Of a DNA stretch of 64,000 bases, positions 45,693-57,811 are shown in pieces. The DNA comes from Euclidia mi (taxonomy: Eukaryota; Arthropoda; Insecta; Lepidoptera; Erebidae). The stretch spans positions 84,573,086-84,637,085 of the forward strand of contig OX123190.2 of NCBI GenBank assembly GCA_944739405.2. Reading direction: 5' to 3'. The notes under the pieces are model-generated. The model did not search any database and was not told the origin of the DNA. It worked only from the letters and a program-made list of their open reading frames with translations. A program made the position numbers and the translations under genes. Position 1 is the first letter of the stretch, and each line of letters opens with the position of its first letter.

Positions 45693-45967
45693 AGCACTGA
45701 CAGCCCGCTGTGCTTGCCTGTATGGCAGCAGACGAGACGGCAGCCCACCTGCTCCTCGACTGCCCTGAGGTCGCACAGTATAGGCAGCAATACCTGATCA
45801 GACACACCACCCTGAGGGAAGCAGTGGGCCACATCAAGAGCCTGCTGGCCTTTCTCGAGGAGCTGGGGTGGCTCGAGTGACACGACCATTCCCACCCGCG
45901 CGCAAAATACACGCCAAGACGTGGAGTTGCGGAAACAGCCCGTGCTATCAAATAAAACAAAAAAATA
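45693..45967 (+). mobile_element. 5'-truncated LINE, 3' end only
   Basis: Same family as 6092-9784. It encodes the last residues after the CCHC (AHLLLDCPEV, then FLEELGWLE and stop at about 45880) and the same 3' UTR (CAAAATACACGCCAAGACGT). 10-bp target duplication TATATACAAA at 45683-45692 and 45968-45977. A small deletion removes part of the first Cys pair. Confidence 0.87.
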
Positions 45968-45977
45968 TATATACAAA

Positions 45978-46689
45978 TGTAGATTATACCGCGGTCGAAC
46001 GCAAAACTGCTACACAAATACGATCACGAAGTTACCACCATCAATTTGTTTAAGAGCGGTTTCACTATCAATTGTGTGTATCGTTATATTTACACTTTCC
46101 ACATATATCTATCTACACACAATATAACGTATATTGTGTGTATGTCTCATTAGAATGCAAGCGGTAAAGGACACGTCACGTCATCGAGTTAAGTTCACGG
46201 CTGCTCATAAACTATTCATATTACGTAAAATTAACACGGCACCGTGATATTGTGCAACTATTAATAAAATAAATAAAATATTTAACATTTTATAAACCGG
46301 TCTTTAAGGTCGAAAACAAAACTATTACGTTAAGTATTCAGGCGCCGTGCCATTAAAGTTAAAAGGTTAATTTGAGAACAAATTATTTAAATATTTGTAT
46401 AGGTTTTTATGTCATTATTGAAGTACCTCGACTGTCCCGCGGTTGTAATTTCCAAAAGTCTATTTACCCTAGCAATCGAGCAATAGATTGTTTACTTGCG
46501 GTGTTCCGCGAGTTGGAAAAGGTCTATTCCAATTTCTAATACTCAATTTCGGGTTACATTTTGAGTTCATTAATTGAATTGTGTCTTAAGTCCAGGAATT
46601 TAGAAAATAATGACATTGAGGCATTGAAATGTGTGTGGCGAAGTCCCTTATTATTAATATTCCTCTAAGGATTTGATTTTTTAATGCAA
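45978..46689. other. unannotated stretch
   Basis: Nothing recognised. Confidence 0.4.
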
Positions 46690-46830
46690 TAACAACGTAT
46701 CTTGTGTCGCAAGAGACTTTACAGACATACAACAAATGGACACTTAGAACATCCAATAATGTATTGTTACGTGTGGCGATTGAACTCGCTACACTCGACT
46801 CAATGCACAACGGTAAGGCTACAAAACAGC
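46690..46830 (-). repeat. decayed SINE family 4
   Basis: Text such as TGTGTCGCAAGAGACTTTAC and GTGTGGCGATTGAACTCGC follows the order of 35365-35580 with many changes. Confidence 0.55.
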
Positions 46831-46855
46831 ATATATTATACTACTACATCAACCG

Positions 46856-47132
46856 CCGACTGCCTCGTTGGTCTCGCGGCATAAATGTGCGCGTGGGATT
46901 GAGAGGTCTCGGGTTCGATTCCCGGGTCGCGCAAGGTGTTATTGGGTTTTTCCGTAAGGAATTTTTCAGTAGCAGCACGGAGTCTGGTAATGTGCCCGGT
47001 ACGGCAATAGGCTCGCCCCCTATTACGTGGGACCTAAAAATTCTTGGCGAAATGTGGGTGTAATATTACACCTCTGCCTACCCCTTAGGGGATACAGGCG
47101 TGAGGCTATAAATAAATAAAAAATAAAAAAAG
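46856..47132 (+). mobile_element. tRNA-headed SINE family 3, full length
   Basis: Head CTCGTTGGTCTCGCGG (A box) and GGTTCGATTCCCGGGTCG (B box), body GGCAATAGGCTCGCCCCC, tail ending in AAATAAAAAATAAA. 9-bp target duplication CATCAACCG at 46847-46855 and 47133-47141. Confidence 0.88.
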
Positions 47133-47141
47133 CATCAACCG

Positions 47142-47463
47142 AGCAGTCAGATCATATTAACACCTTTAAGTCTACAGGAGTGCCTACCAAGAAACTCCTT
47201 GTTAAACTTAATGTACGTGTTCCTGGCGGTCCCATTAAAGGTCACGAAGTCTTTCTTAAATAAACCGTAAACAATAATTTTCTCTTTGCATTAAAAGTAG
47301 ACGCGTGATGCCATGACTAGGTCGACCTTGTAAGTAGGTACGGTGCAGCGATTAAGTGATTATAGCTTACGAGCATATGTGTCGAGGTTCGACATGCATT
47401 TTGGCTGGAAATAGAAAATATTGATTCACATGGTCGAGGACGAAATATCTATTTATAAAGTGA
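47142..47463. other. unannotated stretch with a protein-like minus-strand frame
   Basis: At about 47160-47290 (minus) a frame reads YGLFKKDFVTFNGTARNTYI and ends shortly after. It could be the end of a LINE protein; I cannot name it. Confidence 0.3.
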
Positions 47464-47672
47464 CTAGAGGACGCTAGCAGCTATGCCTGCATTTTTTTTA
47501 ATTTACCCGTTTTGGCGGATCCCGTGGGAATTTCGGGAAATCCCTTCTTAGTGCACCCCTACGGTCCCCAAGGAACATACATGCCAAATTTCAGCTGCCT
47601 GCGCCCAATAGTTTCGGCTGTAGCGTGTCTGTCAGTCAGTCAGTAACGCAAGGATTTTATATATTAAGAAGA
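47464..47672 (-). mobile_element. Helitron-like element, family B
   Basis: CTAGAGGACGCTAGCAGC to ATTAAGAAGA|T with A before; complete and little diverged from 51749-51958. Confidence 0.83.
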
Positions 47673-48518
47673 TACCGAGCTACATACATGTTTGAACAAA
47701 ACAATTTTCTAAAGAAGCAAACAATTTTAAACGCTAAGGAACAATATTATTAAAATAAATATTATTGCCTACACGAATAGTGCAATGGCTTTTAACTGTC
47801 CCTTCGCCGCCCAACACCTTCTGTGATACAAAAATTGACAAGGTTTTATTTGTTCTTCCAGTAAACAGTCCTAGTATGGGACTTATTCCTAGTGCAGAAA
47901 AGGTGTTTTAGAAATAGCTACACTCAAAAGACATTGATACTACAAGTAAAGGCGATACTACAAGAAATAGATACGTTGCACATCATGAAATATGAGGCAG
48001 TTATAATTATTAACTCCTAACCTAGTTCGCAGACAGTAGTTCTAGACTATCACATACCTACAACAATATGTGTTTGAAATCCTCGTAACTATTTTATTCG
48101 TAAGTACCCAAAATAGCCGACAAATCGAAATGCTATCTATACATAATTTATTACCCAGTAACATTTAAAAGCTCCAGAATAACTTTTATAGATCGATTCA
48201 GGTACCCAGCCAGGACGGATGTCTAAATCGAGACAGGTTATAAAAGTAAAGCTAAACGATTTCAGGTCAATAATTCGATAATTACAAATCCCCCGGTTTC
48301 CAGAAATAGAATGTAATCAATCATCGGCTCCATTTATCGAAATGCCATTTACCGTCGATTTGAAGATCAACAATCTAGTTGTTTACTGGACTTTATGATG
48401 ATGAACGTTCCAGTCGAAAAAAGGTCTACCATACGTTAAAATATATGATTCAACAATTAAAATTCTTGACTTATGGTAGTTTTCTCGTAGCATTGATCTA
48501 TTGGGCATCACTTAAATA
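47673..48518. other. unannotated stretch
   Basis: Nothing recognised. Confidence 0.4.
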
Positions 48519-48992
48519 GGGAACATTACGCAAAGCTCGACGCAGATGGCAACACAAGCAGCTACAGTAAACAAACTTTCGTAGCGCGCTTTTCAAATAT
48601 TGTTATCAACAAGCAAACAATATATCTATACTTATTTATTAATCAAAACCACACAATATATTTCTCATATATGTAATTATCAATAACAAAGAAAATGGTA
48701 CAATCACAGATATGAGAAGTAGTATCAGATAGAGCGCATTCGTCCAACTAAGTGTGGCACGTTGACAGCTATGTGTGCGTGACCTTTGGCGACTGGCACT
48801 GTACGGACACGCGCGTCTATGTGTGTGAAAAGTTGCCAGATTATGAATAATCTCCCAGTATTTTGCATATAGTTATGTAATATTCTTATATTCATTTGCG
48901 GTTTTGAAGAATTTACCATGGATTTAATTAATGCTTTTATAAATACATTTCTTAAATGTAGGTACCGAGTTAAGTTTTAACTACTTCGTAAA

Positions 48993-49195
48993 TCTGTATA
49001 TATAAAATCATTGCGTTACTGACTGACTGACAGACAAGCTACAGCCGAAACTACTCGGCACATGAAGCTGAAATTTAGTATGTATGTTTCTTGGGAACCG
49101 TAGGGGTGCACCAAGACGGGATTTCTCGAAATTCCCACGGGATCGGGCAAAACGAGAAATACGAAAATATGTACGTGCGAAGCCGCTGGCGTCGA
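48993..49195 (+). mobile_element. Helitron-like element, family B, next to a tandem array
   Basis: A|TCTGTATATATAAAATCAT start; 3' end GAAGCCGCTGGCGTC without a clean CTAG, running straight into the 76-bp repeats. Confidence 0.72.
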
Positions 49196-49197
49196 TA

Positions 49198-49480
49198 AGT
49201 CAAGCTAAACAGTTGCTGTACGATTTTGATACTTATTCCCTACGCCATAAGTATGTATGTACACACGGCGCAAAGTCAAGCTAAACAGTTGCTGTACGAT
49301 TTTGATACTTATTCCCTACGCCATAAGTATGTATGTACACACGGCACCAAGTCAAGCTAAACAGTTGCTGAACGATTTTGATACTTATTTCCTACGCCAT
49401 AAGTATGTATGTACACACGGCGCCAAGTCAAGCTAAACAGTTGCTGTACGATTTTGATACTTATTCTTTACGCCATAAGA
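49198..49480. repeat. tandem array, 76-bp unit, about 3.7 copies
   Basis: Unit start AGTCAAGCTAAACAGTTGC at 49198, 49274, 49350 and 49426. Copies differ at only a few bases. Each holds a CGATTTTGATACTTATTCC block and AAGTATGTATGTACACACGG. Confidence 0.95.
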
Positions 49481-50339
49481 ACGGTTCAAAGGACAAAGTG
49501 TATAAGCTTGACGAGTAGCAGGGTGTACACGAATATTTGGATCGTTTGGGGATCGAACTCAAAACAATATTATGTAAGGTATATACTAATGGAAATTGAA
49601 ATTCTATTACTATATTTATGAGAAAGAAGATATATCTACAATATACTTTTATAATACGGTAATGTATTTTTCATTAACATGACAATCATTATCACATAAT
49701 CAATTGACAAGTGCATTTTCCCTAATTCAGGCAGAACGGCGTCGACAAAAACTGGCAACACTTACATATTTCTTGCACAAATACGAATTTTATCGAAATT
49801 AAATTAGGAAACAGTCAAATTATCAATAGTTACCTGTGAAAAGATATTCCATTTTCCTGTTTTTGTTTTTAGGAACAACTTTTACAGTGTTTAAGAACAC
49901 AAGACGGCATTTTGAGAATTTAAATGTTGAAGTGATCGTGACGCGTGAACTGTACGATGCTTCGTAGCGCACTGAGACGAGTTTGTATTCGCTTTTCAAT
50001 TTTGTATTTGCTTTAGTGGCCGCACGCAACTGTGCCGCGCGTTCCATCTGATACTACTTCTCATATCTGTGGGTACAATGTTTCTGTTTTAGTGACTTGT
50101 TTGAGATGAGATAATGAGATCGCGCATCCAAAGTTTGAAGTCTAAACGAGCTGTCAAGTTTTCACTCAAATGTCATACGTGCCAAAATTCATTGTTTACT
50201 GTAATCGGTGATACCGCCATCTGGTGGTTTAACTTGGCAGTAATCTTCCCTATTGAGTACGCGTTTATCGCGAGACTAATGACTCAATAATCAAACTAGG
50301 TTCTTAGGTCCGATCTTCCGTTCTTACTGTATACGTGAA

Positions 50340-50508
50340 AGTTTGTGAAGACGGATAGATGGTTCTTTTAGCATCGATAATATACAAAAAGCCCTTTACG
50401 CAAATACAACTGGAAGCGATTTTGATGCAATTTTGCCGTGGAGGCTATTGTTTGTCGCCATAACCGACAACTGACACCTATACGGGCAAAGCCGCTGCTA
50501 GAAGCTAG
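50340..50508 (+). mobile_element. Helitron-like remnant
   Basis: The interior GAAGCGATTTTGATGCAATT and the 3' end GGGCAAAGCCGCTGCTAGAAGCTAG|T fit the GCGGGCAAAAGCTAGT family; the 5' end is not clear. Confidence 0.55.
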
Positions 50509-51748
50509 TCAACCATATTTCTGATACCCTTCAAACTATAATAAATGATGTCGGGATACCCCAAAGTTTAGCAGATATACTGAAAACGCTATCAGTGTTT
50601 GCTGATCTCCGTTACTGTCATCTGTTACCCCAAAATGGACAGGCTATCTCAAAAACCCTGTCCGATATCGGCGGCAATATCAAGTTTTTATAAGCAGTAA
50701 TATCGTAGATATGCCTGTCCACACATGACAACACGACGCAATTTGTCACCGCTGACCCGGTTGATGAGTGACGACAGCTACCGTCCATCAGTCGCACGCA
50801 TTATGTCTCGTTTGTGTCTCACTAACGGCATCGGGTATTAACTACTGGCTCTGAGATGCGTGGTTCGCATGCTGCTACATACTTGCCTTAAGGGTCACGA
50901 GATATGAGTACCTCGCTCATGTACCGTAAAACGATCATGTTGTTTAACAAAATATTGATGAGAAAATTGTGTATTACGCAAAATATTGACTGCGAATGAT
51001 TTGGTAACGGTTACGTGATTCGAAATATACATCCATATGATGTTGGAAAAGTATCAATAGAATTTGTATAATCAATAGCAACTTCAAAAAAAACAAAATC
51101 TAAGTACAGAGATACAAATCAAATTCGTTTAGATAGCTTTTTATTACAAACTTTTTTTAAATTATCGGCTCCGCCCTCAAAGACAACATAAGAAATCGCG
51201 TATTCTAAGAAGACCTAAATTTTGTTGTTAGAGGCATGTTTGCTGTCCTTATACATAACTGTCGATCTGGCAGACTTCAACAAGCAGTAGGTTGATAAAT
51301 ATTACATTTTTTGAGTTGAACTCAATCTAGACGAAGTCTGTAAGCGGCTCAAAAATTTACAATCATAATGTAACGGCAATAGAAAAACACACCGTGAAAA
51401 CTGCAGGCAGACAAGGTCCATAGCCTACCCCAAAAAAGAAGACATTTTATTTGTATCGAATCTCATAACTATTTATCAAAACGTCCTTAAGAAGTAATAG
51501 AGTCATTTATTATCCGTGACAACGGTGCCATCAATCAAAACATTCCCTCATGTGTGCACATACTCGATATGAGTTATACGTACAATTTATGCACGTCCAC
51601 GCCTGTACTGGTACGCTGAGAATCATACGTGTAGCGGTTGTGAAAGACTGAACAAAGGGAACCGCTGCAGATCGGCAGCTCAATGTATCAGGATTCTGCG
51701 GCGATTATTGCACGCGAACATTGGGATAAAAGTGTGCTGAATTACATA
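50509..51748. other. unannotated stretch
   Basis: Nothing recognised. Confidence 0.4.
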
Positions 51749-51958
51749 TCTTCTTAATATATAAAATCCTTGCGTTACTGACTGACTGACAGACACGCTA
51801 CAGCCGAAACTATTAGGCGCAGAAAGCTGAAATTTGGCATATTTGTTCCTTGGGGATCGTAGGGGTGCACTAAGAAGGGATTTCCCGAAATTCCCACCGG
51901 ATGGGCCAAAAGGGGTAAAGTTAAAAAAAATGCAGGCGTAGCTGCTGGCGTCCTCTAG
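51749..51958 (+). mobile_element. Helitron-like element, family B, complete
   Basis: A|TCTTCTTAATATATAAAATC to GGCGTCCTCTAG|T, 210 bp. Confidence 0.83.
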
Positions 51959-52639
51959 TTTAATATAAAATCTGTACCTGAGAAGCATATAACTGTAAGA
52001 GCAAAAAACCAAACTTTACAGGAGAAGGGTTTTCTCAAAAATAACTGACAATCTTGACTTTAAGGAGTTTTTGAAATAAAATGTGGCAACATTTTGCAGA
52101 ACATGTTTAATTAGATGATAACTACACTAATAAACTTTAATTAGGTAACAATATTGAGGTCAATTTGACAGTATAACTGGTACTTTTTTAAGGAAATATA
52201 AAAAACTGTATCACATACAGTGTTATGCTTTTAAACAATTTGACTCTTATATTAACAGTCGGCAACAATACCTTAGAATTCGAATTAAAATAAATAGAAA
52301 AAAAAGAAAATAATTATAAAAAAATGTTCAAATTCAAAAGATCCATGTTGTGAACTATCAGAGGATTCTTTGTTTTACAAATTTTAACGAACTGCTTCCA
52401 ATCACGTGGAACTATAATATTAAAACGAGAGAGTTCACTTTTCTTTCTTTCTATGACTGAAGGGACAATGTCAGCTTCGGAGTGTGTGTGGCCACGATGT
52501 AGAAATAAGTGGTTGATTTCACAATCAAATTAGCTATTTTAATTGCTATTATTGGCTACTATAAAACACGGGAATTGTTACCAACTGCCGTGTTTTGTAG
52601 TAGCCAAAAATAGCATTACAATAATATTACATTGCGGTT
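51959..52639. repeat. unannotated; hairpin at 52542-52617
   Basis: ATTGCTATTATTGGCTACTA pairs with TAGTAGCCAAAAATAGCAT across arms of about 30 bp with several mismatches and a loop of about 16 bases. The arms meet at AAAACACGG / CCGTGTTTT. Likely a foldback element. Confidence 0.65.
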
Positions 52640-52872
52640 CCTGTCCGTGAGGTGACGGATTAAGAATACGGAATGTCACCACCCATATCATGCCAAAGGT
52701 GTCGTAAGAGCCGACAAAGGGAGCATATTATGCAGAGAACACCACTGTAAGAGAAGGAAAACTTGATACAAACCCTATACCAACCCGTTTGGCCAGCGTG
52801 GTATAGTAGGTCAATTCCTCCTTTCAAAGGAGAGGCCTGTTCCAGCAGTGGACTGTTAAAGGCTGATGATGA
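52640..52872 (+). mobile_element. SINE family 2, full length
   Basis: Head CCGTGAGGTGACGGATTAAG, tail AAAGGCTGATGATGA. Perfect 12-bp target duplication TACATTGCGGTT at 52628-52639 and 52873-52884. Confidence 0.9.
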
Positions 52873-53064
52873 TACATTGCGGTTTTGCCCCGAACAATTG
52901 TCAGACCAAATTTTAATTTCTTCCGTTTTTTCTTCCTTCTAGTTAAGAACCCATTCAATGATGCATGATCCTACTTCATTGGCTCATCTACCTCCTTGTG
53001 TTTCATCCCACATCATACAGTAAGACTGTTATCCGTGTTATCCGTATCATTATGTAAAGTTTCG

Positions 53065-53830
53065 TTAAACCCGCCGCATGAACTTATTTTGAAGTGTTTG
53101 TAGCCTATGGATCCTGTGTGGCCTAGTGTGTGCGAACTGCACTAGCATATGACATTATAGACCTAATACACGATGTGTATAACCTTATCTTGTTCCTAAG
53201 CGATAGTTTAAATTTAGCGTTGACTATGCTATGCAAGCCCAAGCACAGAGGAGGCTCTATTGCGAGCCTTCGTAATGTGTGAACGGAACGATAGTTGATC
53301 ATCAAGAATCACACCAAGGTATTTGGCTTCCCTAGTCCATGGAATAGGGGATCCAAACATCCTTATTTGTGGGGTCGCACCCGGAGGGTACAGGTGAGGA
53401 GCTCTCCGGTGGAACAGCACCGCCTGACTCTTCTCGGGATCTATCTCCATCTCCGGAACCACGCGTCTAAGGCGTTGGCTGCGGATTGGAGCCTCCAACT
53501 GAGTGCACCAGGGTCTGGGCCTGAGATATAGATGGCTGTGTCATCTGCAAAAAGTGCTGTTTGCACTAGCCGATGCATCGGTATATCAGCAGTAAACAAT
53601 GAATACAAGAGAGGCGAGAGCAAGGACCCCTGAGGGAACCCTGGGCCGGAGGGCGTGACTTGAAGAGAGCGCGCCTTCAACGTGGTACCGAAAGCTTCTA
53701 TCCGACAGATAGTCTCGTATGATGAGCACGAGCTTGTGAGGTACTCCCATAGTAGATGCACTGTAACTCCTGCGCGCTATTTATAAGATCGCTTCATCGT
53801 GTGCCACGTCACCGAAATTGTAGCGGCAGA
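53065..53830 (-). pseudogene. Jockey-type LINE reverse transcriptase fragment
   Basis: Minus-strand text includes PQGSLLSPLLYSLFTADIP (RT motif with QGS.LSP), TALFADDTAIYISG (catalytic FADD), DPEKSQAVLF, AKYLGVILDDQLSFRSHI and IRLYTSCIRSIMSYAS, the standard order of the Jockey clade RT palm and thumb. Frameshifts fall near 53450 and between about 53229 and 53305, and an in-frame stop upstream of 53761. A weak continuation (RLQTLQNKFMRR) reaches about 53065. APE and 5' parts are missing; there is no RNase H. Confidence 0.83.
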
Positions 53831-55544
53831 ACAATGTAACTCCGCACATACAGTAAAATGAAAAATACTGTACGTAGTTGAAGTACAAAACGTTTAATAT
53901 TTAACTTTCTTTTGAATACAGTACGCTATTTATATCTGTGTTTATTTGAAATGACAAGCAAAGTAGGTATAGAGCTGCCGCTTTAGGTATGCGCCTATTT
54001 GTCAGAACCATTATTATGTGTTTTCTTTTACACTAGCAACCTTTATATATGCTAGAGAAAACTCAAAAGCTCCTAATTTTACCATGAAAATTGTAGAAGA
54101 TTTCAAATAAAATTTGACCATTTTTGTACGATAGCTATGGCATCAGTCGTGAATTTATTCAGCATAGCTAAGAAACATGTGTTGTAAGTTGTGATTAATA
54201 TTATAAGCTGCAATTCAGAAGCACGAAATAAAGAGAGCGGATGGAGCCTTAGCTCTCATAGCCACTGACTTTGCAAACTCTCCAAAGAACCTTTTCCCTC
54301 ATAAACGTGTGACGAAAAGGTATCAAAAGCTTCGGTAATGTTATTCTTACATTAGACTGGAGATGGGTCATTTATGTCTAATATAAATATATTTCATAGA
54401 TCCATACATAGCTTAGAATAGGTACACCGTTATAGACATTTTAGGCTGTTACAGGCCGGGATGAAATGTGTATGTAAAGTATTCCAGGTAGCTAGTTTTT
54501 CACGCCAACTTATAATGGAAGCGTTTTGACAAGAAACAATCCCAATGTGTTTGTTGTTAATTTTTTTGTTATGTCACAGATAAGTTATAGCAATTAACCA
54601 GCGATATATGTTTTCAAGATATGCAACAACATACAAGTAATACTTACGTTATAAAACCGTCACTATCGCATCACAATAGCCCGATTGATCAGGAGCGGTC
54701 TTTGTAAAACTGACAATATTTTAAATGCAAATTCATCGTCAATTGTGAAACGTCAATGAAGCAAATTTTCTTAGTTTCGGAGCTTATTGAGACGTCTCAG
54801 CTCAGCTGGGTTGGTTGATGCAGTTAGTAAATTAATAGTTTCAGTATCCAAACGCTAAGACTGACAATTGCCTCTAAAAACCTTCTAAATGATCAAAGTA
54901 GTAAATAAAATACAGTACCGTTTACAAGAGCCTAAATCTTATTCGTATTTAGCCTAAATCTTATTAGTATTGACGTGTCTAAAAAGGCGAAGTATCGTAA
55001 CCCTAGACGTCGGGGTGAACGACCCCGCGTCCTTCGCGACGGAGATGTTACCTACAAACCGCAGCTCCATTACATTACACTATACTATAAGGCTACACAC
55101 GAGGAAGGAGTAAGCGGGGAGCGGGGCGAGTAAATATGCTTATGGGTTTGGCATGGTGTTCAGCAAGCATTGTCATACACAAATATACCATATTGAATGA
55201 ACATAAATGAGAGTCTGCAATCGTTTGCATAGATAAAAATCACATTGTGTTCACACTTTTATAATACCGCACCACATTTTTATTAACAAAGTCTTGAAAT
55301 TTTAAACCCTTCCAGATTAAATTACACAATTCATTTGAAATGCGCCACAAATATCGTGTGCAGCGACAAGAAGCAAAAAAAAACACGGCAATTGTTCCAA
55401 GTTTCATAGCACCTATTACGCTTCTATAACTTGCTACGATTTCGTAGCAGCACGTTGCGTGTTCACTATTTTAGGTATAACTGCATTACTTTGTCAACTG
55501 CTTTATCTATATAATCCTGATTTATAGATGATCTAAATAATTGT
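53831..55544. other. unannotated stretch
   Basis: No gene or recognised repeat in 1.7 kb. A short GC-rich hairpin (GGGGTGAACGACCCC) sits near 55012. Confidence 0.4.
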
Positions 55545-55926
55545 CGTAGCCGTGTGGTTGACGGCATAGAATACAAGTGTCACCACCCCCGTGGGTGTCG
55601 TAGGAGGCGTCTAAGGGATAACACGATGCAAATACCATCTTTGCGTAGAGACGGAAAACTCGACATCAAACGCTATACGACTGCCTTGTTGGTCTCGCGG
55701 CATAAATGTGCGCGTGGGATCGGGACGGGTTCCGGGTTCGATTCCTGGGTCGGGCAGTGTTATTGGGTTTTTCTGTCACGAAATTCTCAGTAGCAGCACG
55801 GAGTCTGGAAATGTGCCCGGTACGGCAATAGGCTCGCCCCTTATTACGTGGGACTAAAGTATATCTAGTGAAAAGTGGGTGTAGAAATACACCTCTGCCT
55901 ACCTCTTCGGGGTTATAGGCATGAGA
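55545..55926 (+). mobile_element. chimeric SINE: family 2 head fused to complete family 3
   Basis: The first part (about 55545-55680: GTGTGGTTGACGG, GTGTCACCACC, GGAAAACTCGACATCAAACG) is the 5' half of a family 2 SINE. It joins at CTATACGA|CTGCCTTGTTGGTC to a family 3 SINE with its own A and B boxes (GGTTCGATTCCTGGG). One 12-bp target duplication CTAAATAATTGT (55533-55544 and 55927-55938) encloses the whole, so both parts were inserted together. Confidence 0.85.
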
Positions 55927-55938
55927 CTAAATAATTGT

Positions 55939-56559
55939 TATTTAACCAGAATTATTACAAAGCCAAAAATACAACCACGAGCTTTACCCAGGCATTTTAC
56001 TGACATAAGCTAGCTTTTTAATTTACCTTGTAATGTGTTATAATTTGACTATAACAAAATAATGAGATTATTGATTTCTCATTTTAAAATTCGTTCAGAG
56101 TTCAGCTGAAGTAAGCTTATCTATTCCAAGATGCGTTTTTGCCTTCTAATTTATACAGGATCTTTTTGTTTTTATGAAAAGGATTGGCTTTTATTGCAGT
56201 TTCTTCTTATTTTTTACACCAAAAGTTAGGCAAAATGTAAAACGATTATGTAACAATACAAAGGCCTCAAAACCAGATCTTAAAAAGTGAAACGACATAC
56301 CAGCTACGCCCGCTCCGCTCACACTGAAATCATAGCCTTAACAGATTTGCAGACTTTGAATTTCATTACAACGATTTGACTTAGGTAATAATAATTTTAA
56401 TGTAATATAATTTAATTCTGAAATATTAAAATGGTTTTCTGTTATTTTTATTCCATTAAATTCTTTTCAGCTACGTAAGCAGAAGCAGTACAAATTTACT
56501 AAATTGAAAGAAGCCAAGGGAAAGACGTGGGTTGTAATTATTTGCTCATTAAACAACTG
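55939..56559. other. unannotated stretch
   Basis: Nothing recognised. Confidence 0.4.
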
Positions 56560-57376
56560 GGGCCCAATTCTGCTATTTTAGATGACATCGACATCATATT
56601 TTGAATGGAATGAGATTATATTTTGAATTGACTCAAAATCGGTATTCTGCTACACAATGTCATTCTATTCTAATTTCGATATATTCAATTTAATGTCAAA
56701 TATCCTGACATGAGTAGGTATTGCCATTAATGAAATAATTAACTTTATTGCTGGTAATTTGATGTTACAGCGTTGCCTATGATTTGTTTTTTATGGAATA
56801 TGCCCGCAAGTACGCTCTCACATTTTATTTCAATTTAACAGTTCCTTACGATCTGGTAGATGTTTCGGGAAATCTCTTCTTAGTCAGGGACCGTAAGGGT
56901 GCAGCATACGGTCCTCGAGGAACGTACATGTCAATTTTTAGCATCTTGTGCCCAGTAGATTCGGCTGTGCATTGCTGTTAGTCAGGGAATTGTGAATGAA
57001 TTTTATATATAGAGATGATACTACCTAGCAGTGCAATATGGCAGTCTATAATACTAACCAGTACCATTTTAGTAAATGAATTTATTCGTTGGATTGTGAG
57101 AGATTTTTTGATACATAATCAATAATGTTACGTATGATTTGAAATCGAACATTTAAAATATGGGTGTTTTGAATATGTGTATTTACAGTTTGACGTTTAT
57201 CTTTGTACAAAAATATATTTAGCAAAATACCGTTTATGTATTGTTCAACTCTCAATATATTCGCAATATCATTTCAATGTCTCTTAATTTAGGAGAATAC
57301 CATTATGACGTAAATATGACACTGACATCATATCGAAACTGCATTTTGAACAAATATAATTAGCAGAATTGGGCTC
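56560..57376. mobile_element. DNA element with GGGCCCAATTCTGCT ends
   Basis: Left end GGGCCCAATTCTGCT and right end complement GAGCCCAATTCTGCT are inverted, with CTG on both sides as a possible 3-bp duplication. Inside lies a decayed Helitron family B copy (about 56798-57017: GTTTCGGGAAATCTCTTCTT ... TTTTATATATAGAGA|T). Non-coding. Confidence 0.75.
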
Positions 57377-57504
57377 CTGATTCATGATTTATTGTACTTG
57401 ATACTTTCTTTCAATGATATTATTACTTGGTATCAAGCTAATTTGATCAGCAATGAAGCTATGGTTAATACGGCAGAGTATTTTAAACATCAACCAAAGA
57501 GCTA

Positions 57505-57808
57505 GGGCGGTTTCAGATTAGCGTATTTTTCTGCGCGTATACGGTCGTTTCAGCATACGCGCTTACACGCGCGCTGCAATACGCGCTTCAAAAAACTGGC
57601 CTCGCGTAAACGGGCATATTTGCTCGAAACGGAAGTGACATCAAGTCAGTGTCAACATGGATTCTGATGGCTCGCGCTTGTACGAGCTAAAAAGCGCGTC
57701 AACGCTCGTACGAGTTGCGCGTGTGCCAAAAGGCGCGCCTATACGCGTTACTACATGCATTTCTAAAAACGAGCTTATACGCGCGTATAAAACGCTAATC
57801 TGAAACCC
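57505..57808. mobile_element. GCGC-rich MITE
   Basis: TIRs GGGCGGTTTCAGATTAGCG and complement of CGCTAATCTGAAACCC; CTA on both sides suggests a 3-bp duplication. The interior is dense in ACGCGC/GCGCGT words, unlike the AT-rich flanks. Confidence 0.8.
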
Positions 57809-57811
57809 CTA

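Larger units (their letters stand above)
48705..50071. mobile_element. 1.37-kb element with 26-bp TIRs and 8-bp TSD
   Basis: The TIR CACAGATATGAGAAGTAGTA... (26 bp, 48705-48730) is exactly repeated in reverse at 50046-50071. The 8-bp target duplication GGTACAAT lies at 48697-48704 and 50072-50079. TSD size and the CA start suggest hAT-like ends. No transposase frame is visible. It contains a Helitron and a tandem array. Confidence 0.88.
48519..50250. mobile_element. outer MITE of a nested stack
   Basis: The left end GGGAACATTACGCAAAG and the right end (complement GGGAAGATTACTGCCAAG) are inverted, with TA on both outer sides. Further inward GCAGATGGC...TACAGTAAACAA matches the complement of TTGTTTACTGTA...GCCATCTGG. 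Without the inner element it would be about 360 bp. Confidence 0.6.
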
